From JBCDGZ01 sp038750655 (GTDB taxonomy: Bacteria; Bacteroidota; Bacteroidia; Chitinophagales; Saprospiraceae): a stretch of DNA of 60,205 nucleotides. Below the pieces are notes generated by a model. The model ran no database searches and was not told the origin of the DNA. It worked only from the letters and a program-made list of their open reading frames with translations. Below, piece by piece: positions 25,520-35,241 of the stretch. The DNA lies in assembly GCA_038750655.1 (NCBI GenBank), contig JBCDGZ010000028.1:1-60205 (forward strand), written 5' to 3'. Every line of letters begins with the position of its first letter. Positions within the stretch are counted from its first letter, which is position 1. Both the position numbers and the translations under genes were made by a program.

Positions 25520-27966
25520 TTGGCCCGTCGCTGCTCTTCGGCCGAGCCGGTCTCCCGATCTCTCGCTCCTTTGACCTTACTGTTTCCAAAGCTCCGAGAA
25601 TAGCTAAGCCGGAACACTCGCTCCGCCTGCCCAAAAGTACCTTCGTACTGAAAGTTGATGTTGGGATCATCTACTCGGCTGGTAAAGTTACCACTGATAA
25701 AAATATCGCTGACGGAGAAGCGCAGCGTGCCCTGATCATTTTTGAGTTGCTTCTGGACGCCAAAGTCCACGATGTAGATCGGCTGGCCAATAATGGTGCC
25801 GTAGGCAGATCGGCCGTAGTAGAAGCCGGAGAGTTCGATTCCGAAGTCCTTCGGCAGGGTGAAGCTAGAGGTAGCGTTCATTCCCCAGTTGGCTCGCTCT
25901 ATTGACAGGGGCTCTCCTTCGATCTTGTCGTTGAATTTCCCCCAGCCTGCGGTCCAGTTGCTCCGCAGGCTCCACCACTCCTTGATTTGCCACGGAAAGG
26001 AGAGGTTGATGGAAGCAAAATGGGCATCAATAAAGTTCTTGGCGCCATTGATCTGGGTGTTGGTCGCCACGTCGACCTCGGGCTGAAAGCGGCCGATGAA
26101 TTCATCGGTGTAGGAGTATTCCAGGCTTAGGTTGACGGTGTTCCAGATGTAGGTGAAGCGCAGGGCGTCGGAAGTCGAAGGCTGTAGGGCGGGATTACCG
26201 GTACCGACAGTGTTGGGATCAAAAAAGATAAAGAAAGGAGCCAATTGTCGAAAACTCGGGCGATTGATACGCCGGCTGTAAGAGAACTGCAAGGTATTCT
26301 TTTCATCTAATTTATTGGTGAGATAAACGCTGGGAAATAGCCGATGGTATTGCCGATCTACAATATTGGCTTCCTCTTCGGTCCCTAGATTGGAGTCGGT
26401 ATACTCATAGCGAAGACCCGCTTTAAAGTCCAGGCGATCGCTAAATTTCCAGCTGACCGCAGAATAGACCGCCCCGATTTTTTCATTCATCATGGCTCTG
26501 GAAGAAAACAAATCAGCTTTGACCCATTGGTCTTTTTCAACACTTTCTTCTACCAGAATATCATTATCGAAGGAGGTGGAGGTTCCTTTCAGGCCCATTT
26601 CCAGAATGACTTTCTCCCCAAAATATCGGGTGTAATCAAATTTTCCTACCCAGATGTGCATCGGTGTATTCCTATCAACTCGCAGTCCGGTCTCTTCCAC
26701 CAGTCGATCCTTGCTATCGAAGAAGCTATTGACATAATTACTGGGATTGCGGCTAAAAAAATAGGCATAGTCCACATCAAAATTGATTTTCTGCTCCTTG
26801 TTGATCTGATGCTGCAAATTGACGTTTCCCAAAACGTTATAAGCGTGGTTAAGCTCATCGTTAGGGATATTGATGCGACGAACCAGCTCGCCATTCTCCC
26901 GAACTTGTACATCATTCAGGGCATCCATCGTCCAATGCCGATCCATCCAAGATACCAGCCCTCCAACGACCGTTTTATCGCTCAAATTTAGGTCCAGCCC
27001 CAGTCGGGCATTCTGAACGTGGGTCCGGGTTGGATCTCGAACGCTCCGTCCGATATTTTCGATTAAATCCCCCTCAAAAACAAACCCACGATAATTGCGA
27101 AAATCCTGGGGATTGTAATTATAGTTCCAGGAGTAGCCCCCGTAGAGATTGGCTTTCTTTTTACGGTAATTAAAATTGAGATTCGCTCCTGTCTTCTCGC
27201 GCATCCCGTATCCTGCATTGAGGCCAAAGTTGCCATTAAAGCCCTCGCTCTGGTTTTTTTTCATCACAATATTGATAAATCCCGCATTGCCTTCGGCATC
27301 AAAGTCCGCCGGTGGCGTATGAATCAACTCAATCTTCTCAATATCGTCCGCATTCATCCCCGCCAGCATCTGAATCAGCGCATCCATCGGCATCCGAGAA
27401 ATCTTTCCATTCATCATCACCACTACCCCGTCTTTACCACTCATCGAAATAGAATTGGTCTGCGGATTAACCATCACCCCCGGTGAACGCTTCAATACTT
27501 CCAAAGCCGTCGAGCCAGCCGCCGTAATACTATTATCCACATTCACCACCATTCGATCAATTTTTTGCTCAAACAAAGCCCGTTTCTCCACCACCTGCAC
27601 CTCTGCCAACTGCGCTGCATTCTCCACTAGCTGAATCGTAGGAAGGGCATAAGTCCCCTCCTGGCCCTTGAGCTGAAAAAGAGAAGAATAGTAATCCGTA
27701 TATCCGATCATACTAACACTGAGGAGATAGTCACCGGCCTCAACCGGCTCAATTCGGAAGGAGCCATCCGTCTTACTCACATTGCCCATCACCAGACTGC
27801 TATCGCCGGCAGCAAGCAGTAATACATTCGCATACTCCATCGGCTGATTGGCTTCGTCGGTCAGCAGACCGGTGATGCTATGTTGAGCGGTCGATAAAAT
27901 TGGGTAAGAAAAAAGAAGAAAGGCACAGCACCAGGCGCTGCGATACCATGTAGAAATGGGTCTCAT
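25516..27966 (-). CDS. Outer-membrane beta-barrel receptor (TonB-dependent-receptor-like, OMP_b-brl type)
   Basis: An 816-aa outer-membrane protein. After the signal peptide (MRPISTWYRSAWCCAF start, ending STAQ) comes a CarboxypepD_reg-like domain (~28-110, ITGLLTDEANQPMEYANV). A plug-like domain (~115-240) has LKRSPGVMV and DIEKIELIHTPPADFDAEG. A large C-terminal barrel of aromatic beta-strands follows, resembling the OMP_b-brl family. I chose the ATG at 27966 since a further 19 upstream residues would spoil the signal peptide. The C terminus ends in a polar tail rather than an aromatic residue. The ligand is unknown and no substrate-specific lipoprotein partner is adjacent. Confidence 0.9.
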   Translation of the reverse strand: MRPISTWYRSAWCCAFLLFSYPILSTAQHSITGLLTDEANQPMEYANVLLLAAGDSSLVMGNVSKTDGSFRIEPVEAGDYLLSVSMIGYTDYYSSLFQLKGQEGTYALPTIQLVENAAQLAEVQVVEKRALFEQKIDRMVVNVDNSITAAGSTALEVLKRSPGVMVNPQTNSISMSGKDGVVVMMNGKISRMPMDALIQMLAGMNADDIEKIELIHTPPADFDAEGNAGFINIVMKKNQSEGFNGNFGLNAGYGMREKTGANLNFNYRKKKANLYGGYSWNYNYNPQDFRNYRGFVFEGDLIENIGRSVRDPTRTHVQNARLGLDLNLSDKTVVGGLVSWMDRHWTMDALNDVQVRENGELVRRINIPNDELNHAYNVLGNVNLQHQINKEQKINFDVDYAYFFSRNPSNYVNSFFDSKDRLVEETGLRVDRNTPMHIWVGKFDYTRYFGEKVILEMGLKGTSTSFDNDILVEESVEKDQWVKADLFSSRAMMNEKIGAVYSAVSWKFSDRLDFKAGLRYEYTDSNLGTEEEANIVDRQYHRLFPSVYLTNKLDEKNTLQFSYSRRINRPSFRQLAPFFIFFDPNTVGTGNPALQPSTSDALRFTYIWNTVNLSLEYSYTDEFIGRFQPEVDVATNTQINGAKNFIDAHFASINLSFPWQIKEWWSLRSNWTAGWGKFNDKIEGEPLSIERANWGMNATSSFTLPKDFGIELSGFYYGRSAYGTIIGQPIYIVDFGVQKQLKNDQGTLRFSVSDIFISGNFTSRVDDPNINFQYEGTFGQAERVFRLSYSRSFGNSKVKGARDRETGSAEEQRRAN

Positions 27967-28162
27967 AATCAAGTGGTTTGTAGTAATTGACGTTGCGTTA
28001 TAGGAGCAGCGGTAGGGCAGCACGGCTCTATAAGAGAAAGACAGGCAAATTAGTAAAAGGTGACAGGTCTATACCCTAATTCTGGTTGAAGCATCCAAAA
28101 TCTACCCAATCAAGTAGGGGAAATCACTTTCTCTGGGGAGGAAATACAAGGAGGGATATAAA

Positions 28163-28197
28163 GAAAATGAGCCTGCTTTCGGTAAAAGCAGGCTCAT
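28163..28197 (-). terminator. Rho-independent terminator of sdhCAB
   Basis: A perfect 13-bp stem (28167-28179 and 28185-28197, arms ATGAGCCTGCTTT and AAAGCAGGCTCAT in plus-strand reading) with a 5-nt loop is followed on the minus strand by a TTTTCTTT tail. It lies 24 bp after the sdhB stop. Confidence 0.9.
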
Positions 28198-28220
28198 CGC
28201 AGTGAACAGCAAGACCTCGA

Positions 28221-28973
28221 TTAGGCGGTCGTCTCCGATGCAAAGACCGAAGCGAGATATTCACGATTCATTCTAGCAATATTATCGATTGAGATTTCTT
28301 TAGGACACTCAGCCTCGCAGGCTCCGGCGTTGGAGCACATTCCAAAGCCCTCTAAATCCATTTGCTTCACCATAGCCTGGGCCCGGCGCTTAGCCTCTAC
28401 TTCCCCCTGCGGCATCATCGCCAGGTGGGAAACCTTAGCTGAAGTAAACAACATCGCCGAAGCATTCGGACAAGCCGCTACGCAAGCACCACAGCCAATA
28501 CAAGCCGCAGCATCGAAGGCGTGGCTAGCCTGCTCCTTTTCGATCGGAATGGCATTGGCATCCTGGGCCTGCCCCGTATTAATAGAGATATATCCTCCGG
28601 CCTGAATAATGCGGTCAAAAGAACTGCGATCAACTACCAAATCTTTGATAATCGGGAAAGCCCTGGCCCGCCAGGGCTCAATATAAATCGTATCACCGTC
28701 CTTGAAGGAACGCATATGCAACTGACATACGGTCGTTCCCCTCTGCGGCCCGTGCGGCTGACCATTGATGACCATATTACAAGTACCACAGATACCTTCC
28801 CGACAATCATGAGCAAAGGCAACGGGCTCCTCTCGCTTTTGAATCAATGACTCGTTGAGCACATCCATCATTTCGAGAAAAGACATATGTTCGGTGGCCT
28901 CTACCTGATAGGTTTCAAAGCGACCTTTATCTTTAGCACTTTTCTGTCTCCAGACTTTTAGCGTTAAGTTCAT
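28221..28973 (-). CDS. sdhB: Succinate dehydrogenase/fumarate reductase iron-sulfur subunit
   Basis: This 250-aa subunit carries electrons from the flavoprotein to the membrane anchor. The [2Fe-2S] cluster ligands are in CREGICGTC (C57, C62, C65) plus C83. The [4Fe-4S] site is CIGCGACVAACP (from C158). A third motif, CSNAGACEAECP near 213, supplies the remaining cluster. The C-terminal ferredoxin-like domain is complete. It is the last gene of the sdhC-sdhA-sdhB operon, 15 bp after sdhA, followed by a strong terminator. The Bacteroidota enzyme family can work in either direction; which applies here cannot be told from the sequence. Confidence 0.96.
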   Translation of the reverse strand: MNLTLKVWRQKSAKDKGRFETYQVEATEHMSFLEMMDVLNESLIQKREEPVAFAHDCREGICGTCNMVINGQPHGPQRGTTVCQLHMRSFKDGDTIYIEPWRARAFPIIKDLVVDRSSFDRIIQAGGYISINTGQAQDANAIPIEKEQASHAFDAAACIGCGACVAACPNASAMLFTSAKVSHLAMMPQGEVEAKRRAQAMVKQMDLEGFGMCSNAGACEAECPKEISIDNIARMNREYLASVFASETTA

Positions 28974-28988
28974 CTTCTAAAATTTAAA

Positions 28989-30983
28989 TTACTTATAAGA
29001 TCGTGTCTTTAGCTCGACATTATCAAAAACCAGTTGCTCCTTGTAGAGTTTGGGCTCTTGGTCGTCCCACTCCCAGGCAGCAACGTAGGTGTAATTATCA
29101 TCATCGCGCTTGGCTTCACCTTCCTCCGTAGCATATTCCTCGCGGAAGTGACCACCACAGGATTCATTGCGATCCAGCGCATCGAGAATCATCATTTCTC
29201 CAAGCTCCATAAAGTCAGCCACCCGGCCGGCCTTTTCCAGCTCAGGATTGAATTCATCCATATCACCCGGCACAAAAACATCATTCCAGAATTCCTCCCG
29301 CAGCTCGCGCACCATCTTACGGGCTTTCCTCAAGCCCTCGGCATTGCGAGACATTCCGCAGTAGTCCCAGATAATCTTACCCAGACGGCGGTGGAAGCTC
29401 TCTACCGACTGCTTACCCTTCACATTCATAAATCTTTCCAACTGCTCCCGAGTAGCCTTTTCGGCCGCCTCAAACTCTGGTAAATCCGTTTTAAAGCGAG
29501 GGGTACGAATATCTTTAGAGAGGAACTGGCCAATGGTGTAAGGAATAACAAAATAACCATCCGCCAAGCCCTGCATCAAAGCCGAAGCGCCCAGACGGTT
29601 CGCACCGTGGTCAGAGAAGTTGGCCTCACCAAGGGCGAAAAGCCCTGGCACATTGGTCTCCAGGTTGTAATCTACCCACAATCCACCCATCGTGTAGTGC
29701 ACGGCAGGGTATATCTTCATCGGCATCTTGTAAGGGTCCTCTCCGGTGATCTTTTCGTACATCTGGAATAGGTTACCGTATTTTTCGGAGACGACTTCCT
29801 CACCAAGCCGAGTGATGGTCGCCTTATCTGGATTATGAATACCCTGCGAATGGGCCTTTGACTTGCCGTAGCGCTCGATGGCGGCGGCAAAATCCAGGAA
29901 TACCGCCAAACCCGTAGGGCTAACGCCCTGGCCTTCGTCACAGGCTACTTTGGCGGCGCGGCTGGCAACATCACGTGGCACCAGGTTGCCGAAGGCAGGA
30001 TAGCGACGCTCCAGGTAGTAATCGCGGTCCTCTTCAGGAATATCGTTACCGTTCTTTTTCCCTTGACGAATATCTTCAGCATCTTCCTTCTTCTTGGGTA
30101 CCCAAACCCGACCGTCGTTCCGCAGCGACTCTGACATCAGGGTCAGCTTGGATTGGTATTCTCCAGAAACAGGGATGCAGGTGGGGTGAATTTGGGTGTA
30201 GCAAGGATTGGCCATGAGCGCACCGCGGCGGACGGCCCGCCAGGCGGCAGTGACATTAGAGCCCATTGCATTGGTCGACAGGTAGAAAACGTTGCCGTAG
30301 CCACCAGTAGCCAGCACCACACAGTGAGCGGCAAAGCGCTCCAATTTACCCGTTAGCAGGTTGCGGGCGATGATTCCGCGCGCTTTACCGTCGACGAGTA
30401 CCAGATCGAGCATTTCGTGGCGGTTGTACATATCCACGTTACCCAGGGCAATCTGGCGAGAGAGGGACTGGTAGGCCCCCAACAACAATTGCTGGCCAGT
30501 TTGGCCCCGAGCGTAGAAAGTTCGGGAGACCTGTACCCCACCGAAAGAGCGATTGGCCAGCAGGCCTCCGTATTCGCGAGCGAAGGGTACGCCTTGGGCG
30601 ACAGCCTGATCGATGATATTACGGCTCACTTCGGCCAGGCGGTGTACATTGGATTCTCTTGAGCGATAATCACCTCCTTTGATGGTATCGTAGAAAAGTC
30701 GATAGACGCTATCACCGTCATTCTGATAGTTCTTGGCCGCATTGATTCCTCCTTGAGCGGCAATGCTATGGGCCCGGCGGGGGCTATCGTGGAAGGTAAA
30801 ACATTTAACGTTGTAGCCCAGCTCTCCTAGCGTAGCAGCGGCGGAAGCGCCAGCGAGGCCTGTGCCTACTACGATAATATCAATACGACGCTTGTTATTG
30901 GGAGCCACCAAATTCATCGTGGAGCGATAACGCGTCCACTTATCTTCAAGTGTTCCTTCAGGTACTTTGGCATCTAACTTCAT
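28989..30983 (-). CDS. sdhA: Succinate dehydrogenase/fumarate reductase flavoprotein subunit
   Basis: This 664-aa catalytic subunit oxidises succinate to fumarate (or the reverse) using covalently bound FAD. The dinucleotide-binding motif VVGTGLAGASAAATLGELGY is near residue 37. HSIAAQGGINAAKNY holds the conserved His for FAD attachment. The substrate-site block QIHPTCIPVSGEY is near residue 265, and ALGEANFSDHGANRLGASA closes the FAD domain. A capping and helical C-terminal region follows. The protein is full length and lies between sdhC (41 bp upstream) and sdhB. Confidence 0.97.
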   Translation of the reverse strand: MKLDAKVPEGTLEDKWTRYRSTMNLVAPNNKRRIDIIVVGTGLAGASAAATLGELGYNVKCFTFHDSPRRAHSIAAQGGINAAKNYQNDGDSVYRLFYDTIKGGDYRSRESNVHRLAEVSRNIIDQAVAQGVPFAREYGGLLANRSFGGVQVSRTFYARGQTGQQLLLGAYQSLSRQIALGNVDMYNRHEMLDLVLVDGKARGIIARNLLTGKLERFAAHCVVLATGGYGNVFYLSTNAMGSNVTAAWRAVRRGALMANPCYTQIHPTCIPVSGEYQSKLTLMSESLRNDGRVWVPKKKEDAEDIRQGKKNGNDIPEEDRDYYLERRYPAFGNLVPRDVASRAAKVACDEGQGVSPTGLAVFLDFAAAIERYGKSKAHSQGIHNPDKATITRLGEEVVSEKYGNLFQMYEKITGEDPYKMPMKIYPAVHYTMGGLWVDYNLETNVPGLFALGEANFSDHGANRLGASALMQGLADGYFVIPYTIGQFLSKDIRTPRFKTDLPEFEAAEKATREQLERFMNVKGKQSVESFHRRLGKIIWDYCGMSRNAEGLRKARKMVRELREEFWNDVFVPGDMDEFNPELEKAGRVADFMELGEMMILDALDRNESCGGHFREEYATEEGEAKRDDDNYTYVAAWEWDDQEPKLYKEQLVFDNVELKTRSYK

Positions 30984-31024
30984 TGTATATTGAATTAGTA
31001 TTTAGCGAAAAAATAGCCCAACGA

Positions 31025-31705
31025 TCATTTCATAATGAAAAAAAAGATGGGAATACTAGCAAATCCTAAGGGTATTAGTATTGAATATATGGTGCCGACC
31101 GTCTTAATAAACGGTGTATATTTTCTATGATTTAAACCCAATGTCTGGAAAGCGGACTGGAAACCGTGTAACAGGTGAAAGCCAATTACGACCATAGCGA
31201 CTACGTAAATGGCAACATACCACCACTGACTGTAAGCCTCCGCCACGATTTTATAGAGGTCTTTCATCTCTTCATCCCCGTAGGAGACCAGCGGAACGGC
31301 ACCTATCTTCATCTGAAACCAAAACTGCCACAAATGGAGGATCAGGAAAATAAAAATGATGGTCCCTAGCCATCCCATATTGCGTCCCGCAAAAGTAGTA
31401 TTTGTAGATGTTGTAACTGCGTATCGTGTGTTTCCGCGGGCCGAACGGTTCTTTCCCCACAGAATAAAGCCTTGAACAGCGTGCAAGAGGATGAAAAAAT
31501 AAAGCCCATAAGAGGTCGTCTTAATAATAGGATTAGTTGTCATGAACAACGCGTATTCATTGAATTTTTGACCACCATCATCAACCAATAACTGAAAATT
31601 ACCTACTAAGTGAACTAACAAAAAGACAATCAGAAAAAGACCAGTGAGACTCATAATGAGTTTTCTCCCTATAGAAGAAGTTAGAAAATTCTTAAACCAA
31701 CTCAT
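31025..31705 (-). CDS. sdhC: Succinate dehydrogenase cytochrome b subunit
   Basis: This 226-aa membrane anchor has five predicted transmembrane helices, at about 15-35, 60-80, 105-125, 155-180 and 200-222. It is of the single-subunit, b558/di-haem type used by Bacteroidota and Firmicutes to pass electrons to or from quinone. Conserved His residues that could bind haem are visible in the helices (LLVHLVGNFQ, ILLHAVQGF, LILHLWQFW, GFHLLHGFQ). It is the first gene of sdhCAB, directly downstream of a good promoter. Confidence 0.95.
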   Translation of the reverse strand: MSWFKNFLTSSIGRKLIMSLTGLFLIVFLLVHLVGNFQLLVDDGGQKFNEYALFMTTNPIIKTTSYGLYFFILLHAVQGFILWGKNRSARGNTRYAVTTSTNTTFAGRNMGWLGTIIFIFLILHLWQFWFQMKIGAVPLVSYGDEEMKDLYKIVAEAYSQWWYVAIYVVAMVVIGFHLLHGFQSAFQTLGLNHRKYTPFIKTVGTIYSILIPLGFASIPIFFFIMK

Positions 31706-31732
31706 AGTTTATCGTTTGTATTGATAGTAATA

Positions 31733-31764
31733 CAAATTTATTATTTAAATGCATTTATCCCAAC
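31733..31764 (-). promoter_or_regulatory. sdhCAB promoter
   Basis: Read on the minus strand, GTTG (31764-31761), a 20-bp spacer and TAAATTTG (31740-31733) give a perfect Bacteroidota -7 element with a near-consensus -33 element. The sdhC ATG is 28 bp downstream. Confidence 0.75.
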
Positions 31765-31873
31765 AGTTGTTCGGGTCTAGCGGAAGCCTCAATTTTATTT
31801 AGAATTATTCTACATTGTGGCCATTGAGTCTTTCACGCAAAATAGCTGGGATTGTCTTATCTTGCCGACTGAA

Positions 31874-32374
31874 ATGAAAAAAGCACAAAAATTTAGCCTT
31901 TCACAATTATTGGAGTTCTTCCCCGAGGTTGAACTGCCCATCACCCTGGCGGATGATGACCACCATACTTTTAGTCAAAACAATAAAGCCTTACCAGAGT
32001 TGATGATTGAACAGTATTTCATTCCTCTGGAAACAACCGCCCCTGATGACTTTACGGAGTATATTCCCTGCTTTCGACTCCCAGAAACCGGCAATTTTTC
32101 GGCCATCGTTTACTGGAAAGCCAGCCTGATGACTTACGAGTACATTTTGCTTACTTTTGATAAAAAGGGAAAGATTATTGACAAAAAGATCATTGCGGGA
32201 ACAAAAGCGGAGGGGCAGGCGTTAGCCAGGTCAGTAGCAACCATCACCGAAGACTGGGAAATTTACATGGTAGGAGGAGTGGTTTCGGCCAACGATGAGA
32301 GCTACGATCCTGCAAACAGCCAATCCGTCTACCTTGAATTATTACCTACCGGAGAGATTGTTGTCACCGATTAA
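31874..32374 (+). CDS. Hypothetical protein, 166 aa
   Basis: I do not recognise this protein. It is acidic, has no signal peptide or membrane segment, and begins MKKAQKFSLSQLLEFFPEVE. The second half (YWKASLMTYEYILLTFDKKG onwards) reads as alternating beta-strands. An ATG at 31817 would add 19 residues with no clear homology value, so I prefer 31874. It is divergent from sdhC and 170 bp upstream of rnr. Codon use matches its neighbours, so it is probably a real gene with a cytoplasmic product. It could be the C-terminal sensing half of a small stress protein, but that is a guess. Confidence 0.7.
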   Translation: MKKAQKFSLSQLLEFFPEVELPITLADDDHHTFSQNNKALPELMIEQYFIPLETTAPDDFTEYIPCFRLPETGNFSAIVYWKASLMTYEYILLTFDKKGKIIDKKIIAGTKAEGQALARSVATITEDWEIYMVGGVVSANDESYDPANSQSVYLELLPTGEIVVTD

Positions 32375-32544
32375 TTCAACCAAAAACTAATTATTTTTTA
32401 AACCCGAAAGAAAACCCGACAGCTCACCACAAGCTTTTTTTAGCCCGATAATAGAACCTTTCCCTTATTCACCATTTCAGTACTAAAGGAATTAAAGTCC
32501 AAAGGGCTTTAGCTGTCCAAATTTTAATCACAGTAACGAATTTC

Positions 32545-34713
32545 ATGACTAAACATAATAGAAAAAGAAAGATCAAAGGAAAAAAGCTCACCGCAGCACA
32601 ACTCAAGAATGAAATCCTGAAGCTCTTCAAACGCCAGCCTAAAAAGCGGCTCAACGCCAAGCAAATTATCAAAAAACTCAAAATTGCCAATAGTAAAGAT
32701 GCCGTACAGGATGCCCTGCAAAAAATGGCAGATCAAAACATCCTTTTCCCCATTGCTGACCACAAATACCGCCTGGACCGCACGACTACCGCTAAAATGC
32801 AGGGTCAGGTGAAACAGTATGAAGGAACGGTAGATATGACCCGCAGTGGTGCGGCCTACATTCGCTGTCGCGATTTGGAAGATGATGTTTATGTTGCCGC
32901 CAAATCTCTCAAAAATGCCCTGCACGGCGATCGAGTACTGATTGCAGTCTACCAGCTCAGAGGCCGCCGGCGTCCGGAGGGTGAAGTCGTCAGGATACTG
33001 GAACGCGCTACTGAGCACTTTATGGGTACTCTGCGTCTGGGACGAAAATATGGTATCGTAATCCCCGACAAGCTCAATATGCAAAGTGAAATCTTCGTCG
33101 GTTTGGATGACCTGCTAGATGCTAGCGAAGGAGAAAAAGTAGTGGTTAAAGTGGTCAAATGGCCCACCCGCCACAACCATAACCCCATCGGCATCATTAC
33201 CTCCGTACTGGGCGAAGCCGGCGGTAACGATATGGAAATGAAATCCATCCTGATCAACAATGGCTTCGAACTGGAATTTCCTCCCGAAGTATTGGAAGAA
33301 TCGGAGCGACTCAACGATGAATTAAGCGAAGAACAAATCGCCGCGCGCCGCGACATGCGCGAGGTCACTACCTTCACCATCGACCCGGCCACTGCCAAAG
33401 ATTTTGACGACGCCCTCTCCCTGCGCTACCTCGAAGATGGCGAATGCGAAGTAGGCGTACATATCGCCGATGTCACCCACTACGTCCACCCCGCCACCGC
33501 CCTAGACCAAGAGGCCTTCAAACGCTCCACCTCCGTCTACCTGGTCGATCGCGTACTGCCGATGCTCCCCGAGAAGTTGTCCAACGAACTCTGCTCACTC
33601 CGCCCCAACGAAGACAAATGTACCTTCTCGGCCATCTTTACCTTCGGCAAAAACGGAAAGGTCAAAGATCGTTGGTTCGGCAAGACCTTGATCCACTCCA
33701 ACCGCCGCTTCACCTACGAGGAAGCCCAAGAGGTGCTAGAAACCGGCGAGGGCGACTTCGCCAAAGAACTCACAAAGCTCAACCAACTGGCCTATAAGCT
33801 GCGCAAGCAGAAGTTCAGCAAGGGTGCCATCGCCTTCGAAGCCGAGGAAGTCCGCTTCCGACTGGACGAGGACGGCGTTCCCATCGACGTCTACACCAAG
33901 GAGCGCAAAGATGCCCACATGCTCATCGAAGACTTCATGCTACTGGCCAACCGAGAAGTTGCTACCTACATCAACAAAAAAGCCAACGGACAGGAAATTC
34001 CCTTTGTCTACCGCGTCCATGATGAGCCTAACCCGGATAAAATCGCCGATTTTGCCCGATTTGCCCTACAATTAGGCTTTAAAATGGAGCTGCAAACACC
34101 CAAGCAAATCGCTGATTCTTTCAACCAACTGGCCCAAGCCGCCAAGAAAGACTCCGCCCTACATGTCCTCGAACCCCTGGCCATCCGTACTATGGCGAAG
34201 GCAGAGTATACCACCGACAACATCGGACATTACGGCCTCGGTTTTCAGTATTATTCCCACTTCACCTCACCGATCCGCCGCTACTCCGATGTCTTAGCCC
34301 ACCGCATTTTGCAGAAAAACTTGGGAGGTACCTTCCGCACACCGAAGGAACAACTGGAAGAAAAATGCCGCCACATCTCCCGCCAGGAGCGCAAAGCGAT
34401 GGACGCCGAGCGCGAGTCCGTAAAGTACAAGCAGGTGGAATTCATTAGTAAGCACGTCGGAGAAAGCTTTGATGGCCAAATCTCCGGGATCATCGAAAGA
34501 GGCTTCTTTGTCGAGCTGGCTCATAGCAAGTGCGAGGGAATGGTCGGTTTTGAAACGATGGAGGAACCCTTCGAACTCTCCGACAGCCGTTTGAGTGCTC
34601 AAGGGAAGCGCAGTAAACGTATCTTGAAGATCGGCGACCCGGTGCGCGTCACCATTCTTGAGGCCGACCTGTCTAAGCGACGTATAGAGATGCAGTTGGA
34701 AGCAGCGGAGTAA
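32545..34713 (+). CDS. rnr: Ribonuclease R
   Basis: This 722-aa processive 3'-to-5' exoribonuclease degrades structured RNA in the cytoplasm. A lysine-rich N-terminal helical region (residues 1-75, winged-helix-like) precedes cold-shock/OB domains. The RNB catalytic domain spans about 265-600, with TIDPATAKDFDDALSL carrying the metal-binding Asp cluster and YSHFTSPIRRYSDVLAHR near residue 570. A C-terminal S1 domain covers ~640-720. Length and order are those of RNase R rather than RNase II. Its stop lies 2 bp from that of the convergent lspA. No promoter was clear in the 170-bp upstream gap. Confidence 0.95.
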   Translation: MTKHNRKRKIKGKKLTAAQLKNEILKLFKRQPKKRLNAKQIIKKLKIANSKDAVQDALQKMADQNILFPIADHKYRLDRTTTAKMQGQVKQYEGTVDMTRSGAAYIRCRDLEDDVYVAAKSLKNALHGDRVLIAVYQLRGRRRPEGEVVRILERATEHFMGTLRLGRKYGIVIPDKLNMQSEIFVGLDDLLDASEGEKVVVKVVKWPTRHNHNPIGIITSVLGEAGGNDMEMKSILINNGFELEFPPEVLEESERLNDELSEEQIAARRDMREVTTFTIDPATAKDFDDALSLRYLEDGECEVGVHIADVTHYVHPATALDQEAFKRSTSVYLVDRVLPMLPEKLSNELCSLRPNEDKCTFSAIFTFGKNGKVKDRWFGKTLIHSNRRFTYEEAQEVLETGEGDFAKELTKLNQLAYKLRKQKFSKGAIAFEAEEVRFRLDEDGVPIDVYTKERKDAHMLIEDFMLLANREVATYINKKANGQEIPFVYRVHDEPNPDKIADFARFALQLGFKMELQTPKQIADSFNQLAQAAKKDSALHVLEPLAIRTMAKAEYTTDNIGHYGLGFQYYSHFTSPIRRYSDVLAHRILQKNLGGTFRTPKEQLEEKCRHISRQERKAMDAERESVKYKQVEFISKHVGESFDGQISGIIERGFFVELAHSKCEGMVGFETMEEPFELSDSRLSAQGKRSKRILKIGDPVRVTILEADLSKRRIEMQLEAAE

Positions 34714-34715
34714 AC

Positions 34716-35222
34716 TTATCTGCGAAAATTGAGGAACAGCAGCGCAAAGATGCCAATCATCACCGACACATCGGCGAAGTTGAAGATGCCCGTCTGTAAG
34801 TCGCCAATGCCCAGCTTCATAAAGTCGACGACCCCGCCGCCTTCATTATAAATTCGATCCATCACATTGCTCAGCCCGCCACCGACGATAAAGCTCATGG
34901 CGATGGCCTGGGCCATACTGAGGGTTTGCGAAAAGAGAACGTAGCAGAACATTCCAATCAACAGGAGTAATGGCATCAGTTTAAGAAGCAGGAAGTGCGC
35001 CATCTGCGGTAAATCATCGCCAAGGCTAAGAAAAGCGCCATAGTTCTCGGCATAGGTCAATTTAAAAACATCGTTAAAGTAAGAATATTCAACATTACGA
35101 TCTTCAAAGCTGGCCTTGGCCATCTGTTTAGTCTGCTGATCACAACCAATATTGACAACAATGATCATAATAAACAGCAGGCTGCGCAGCAAAAATCGTC
35201 GTGAAAAGAGGTCAAGCTTCAT
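34716..35222 (-). CDS. lspA: Lipoprotein signal peptidase (signal peptidase II)
   Basis: This 168-aa inner-membrane aspartyl protease cleaves prolipoprotein signal peptides. Four hydrophobic segments are visible, at about 11-27, 76-96, 101-118 and 147-166. The catalytic Asp pair fits D122 in GGGLSNVMDRI and D151 in FNFADVSVM. The family motif NYGAFLSLG is near residue 60. It lies 19 bp downstream of guaD on the same strand, so they may be co-transcribed. The window itself encodes several likely substrates (lipoproteins at 37880 and 59105). Confidence 0.93.
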   Translation of the reverse strand: MKLDLFSRRFLLRSLLFIMIIVVNIGCDQQTKQMAKASFEDRNVEYSYFNDVFKLTYAENYGAFLSLGDDLPQMAHFLLLKLMPLLLLIGMFCYVLFSQTLSMAQAIAMSFIVGGGLSNVMDRIYNEGGGVVDFMKLGIGDLQTGIFNFADVSVMIGIFALLFLNFRR

Positions 35223-35241
35223 AAACTAAAAATTTGAACAA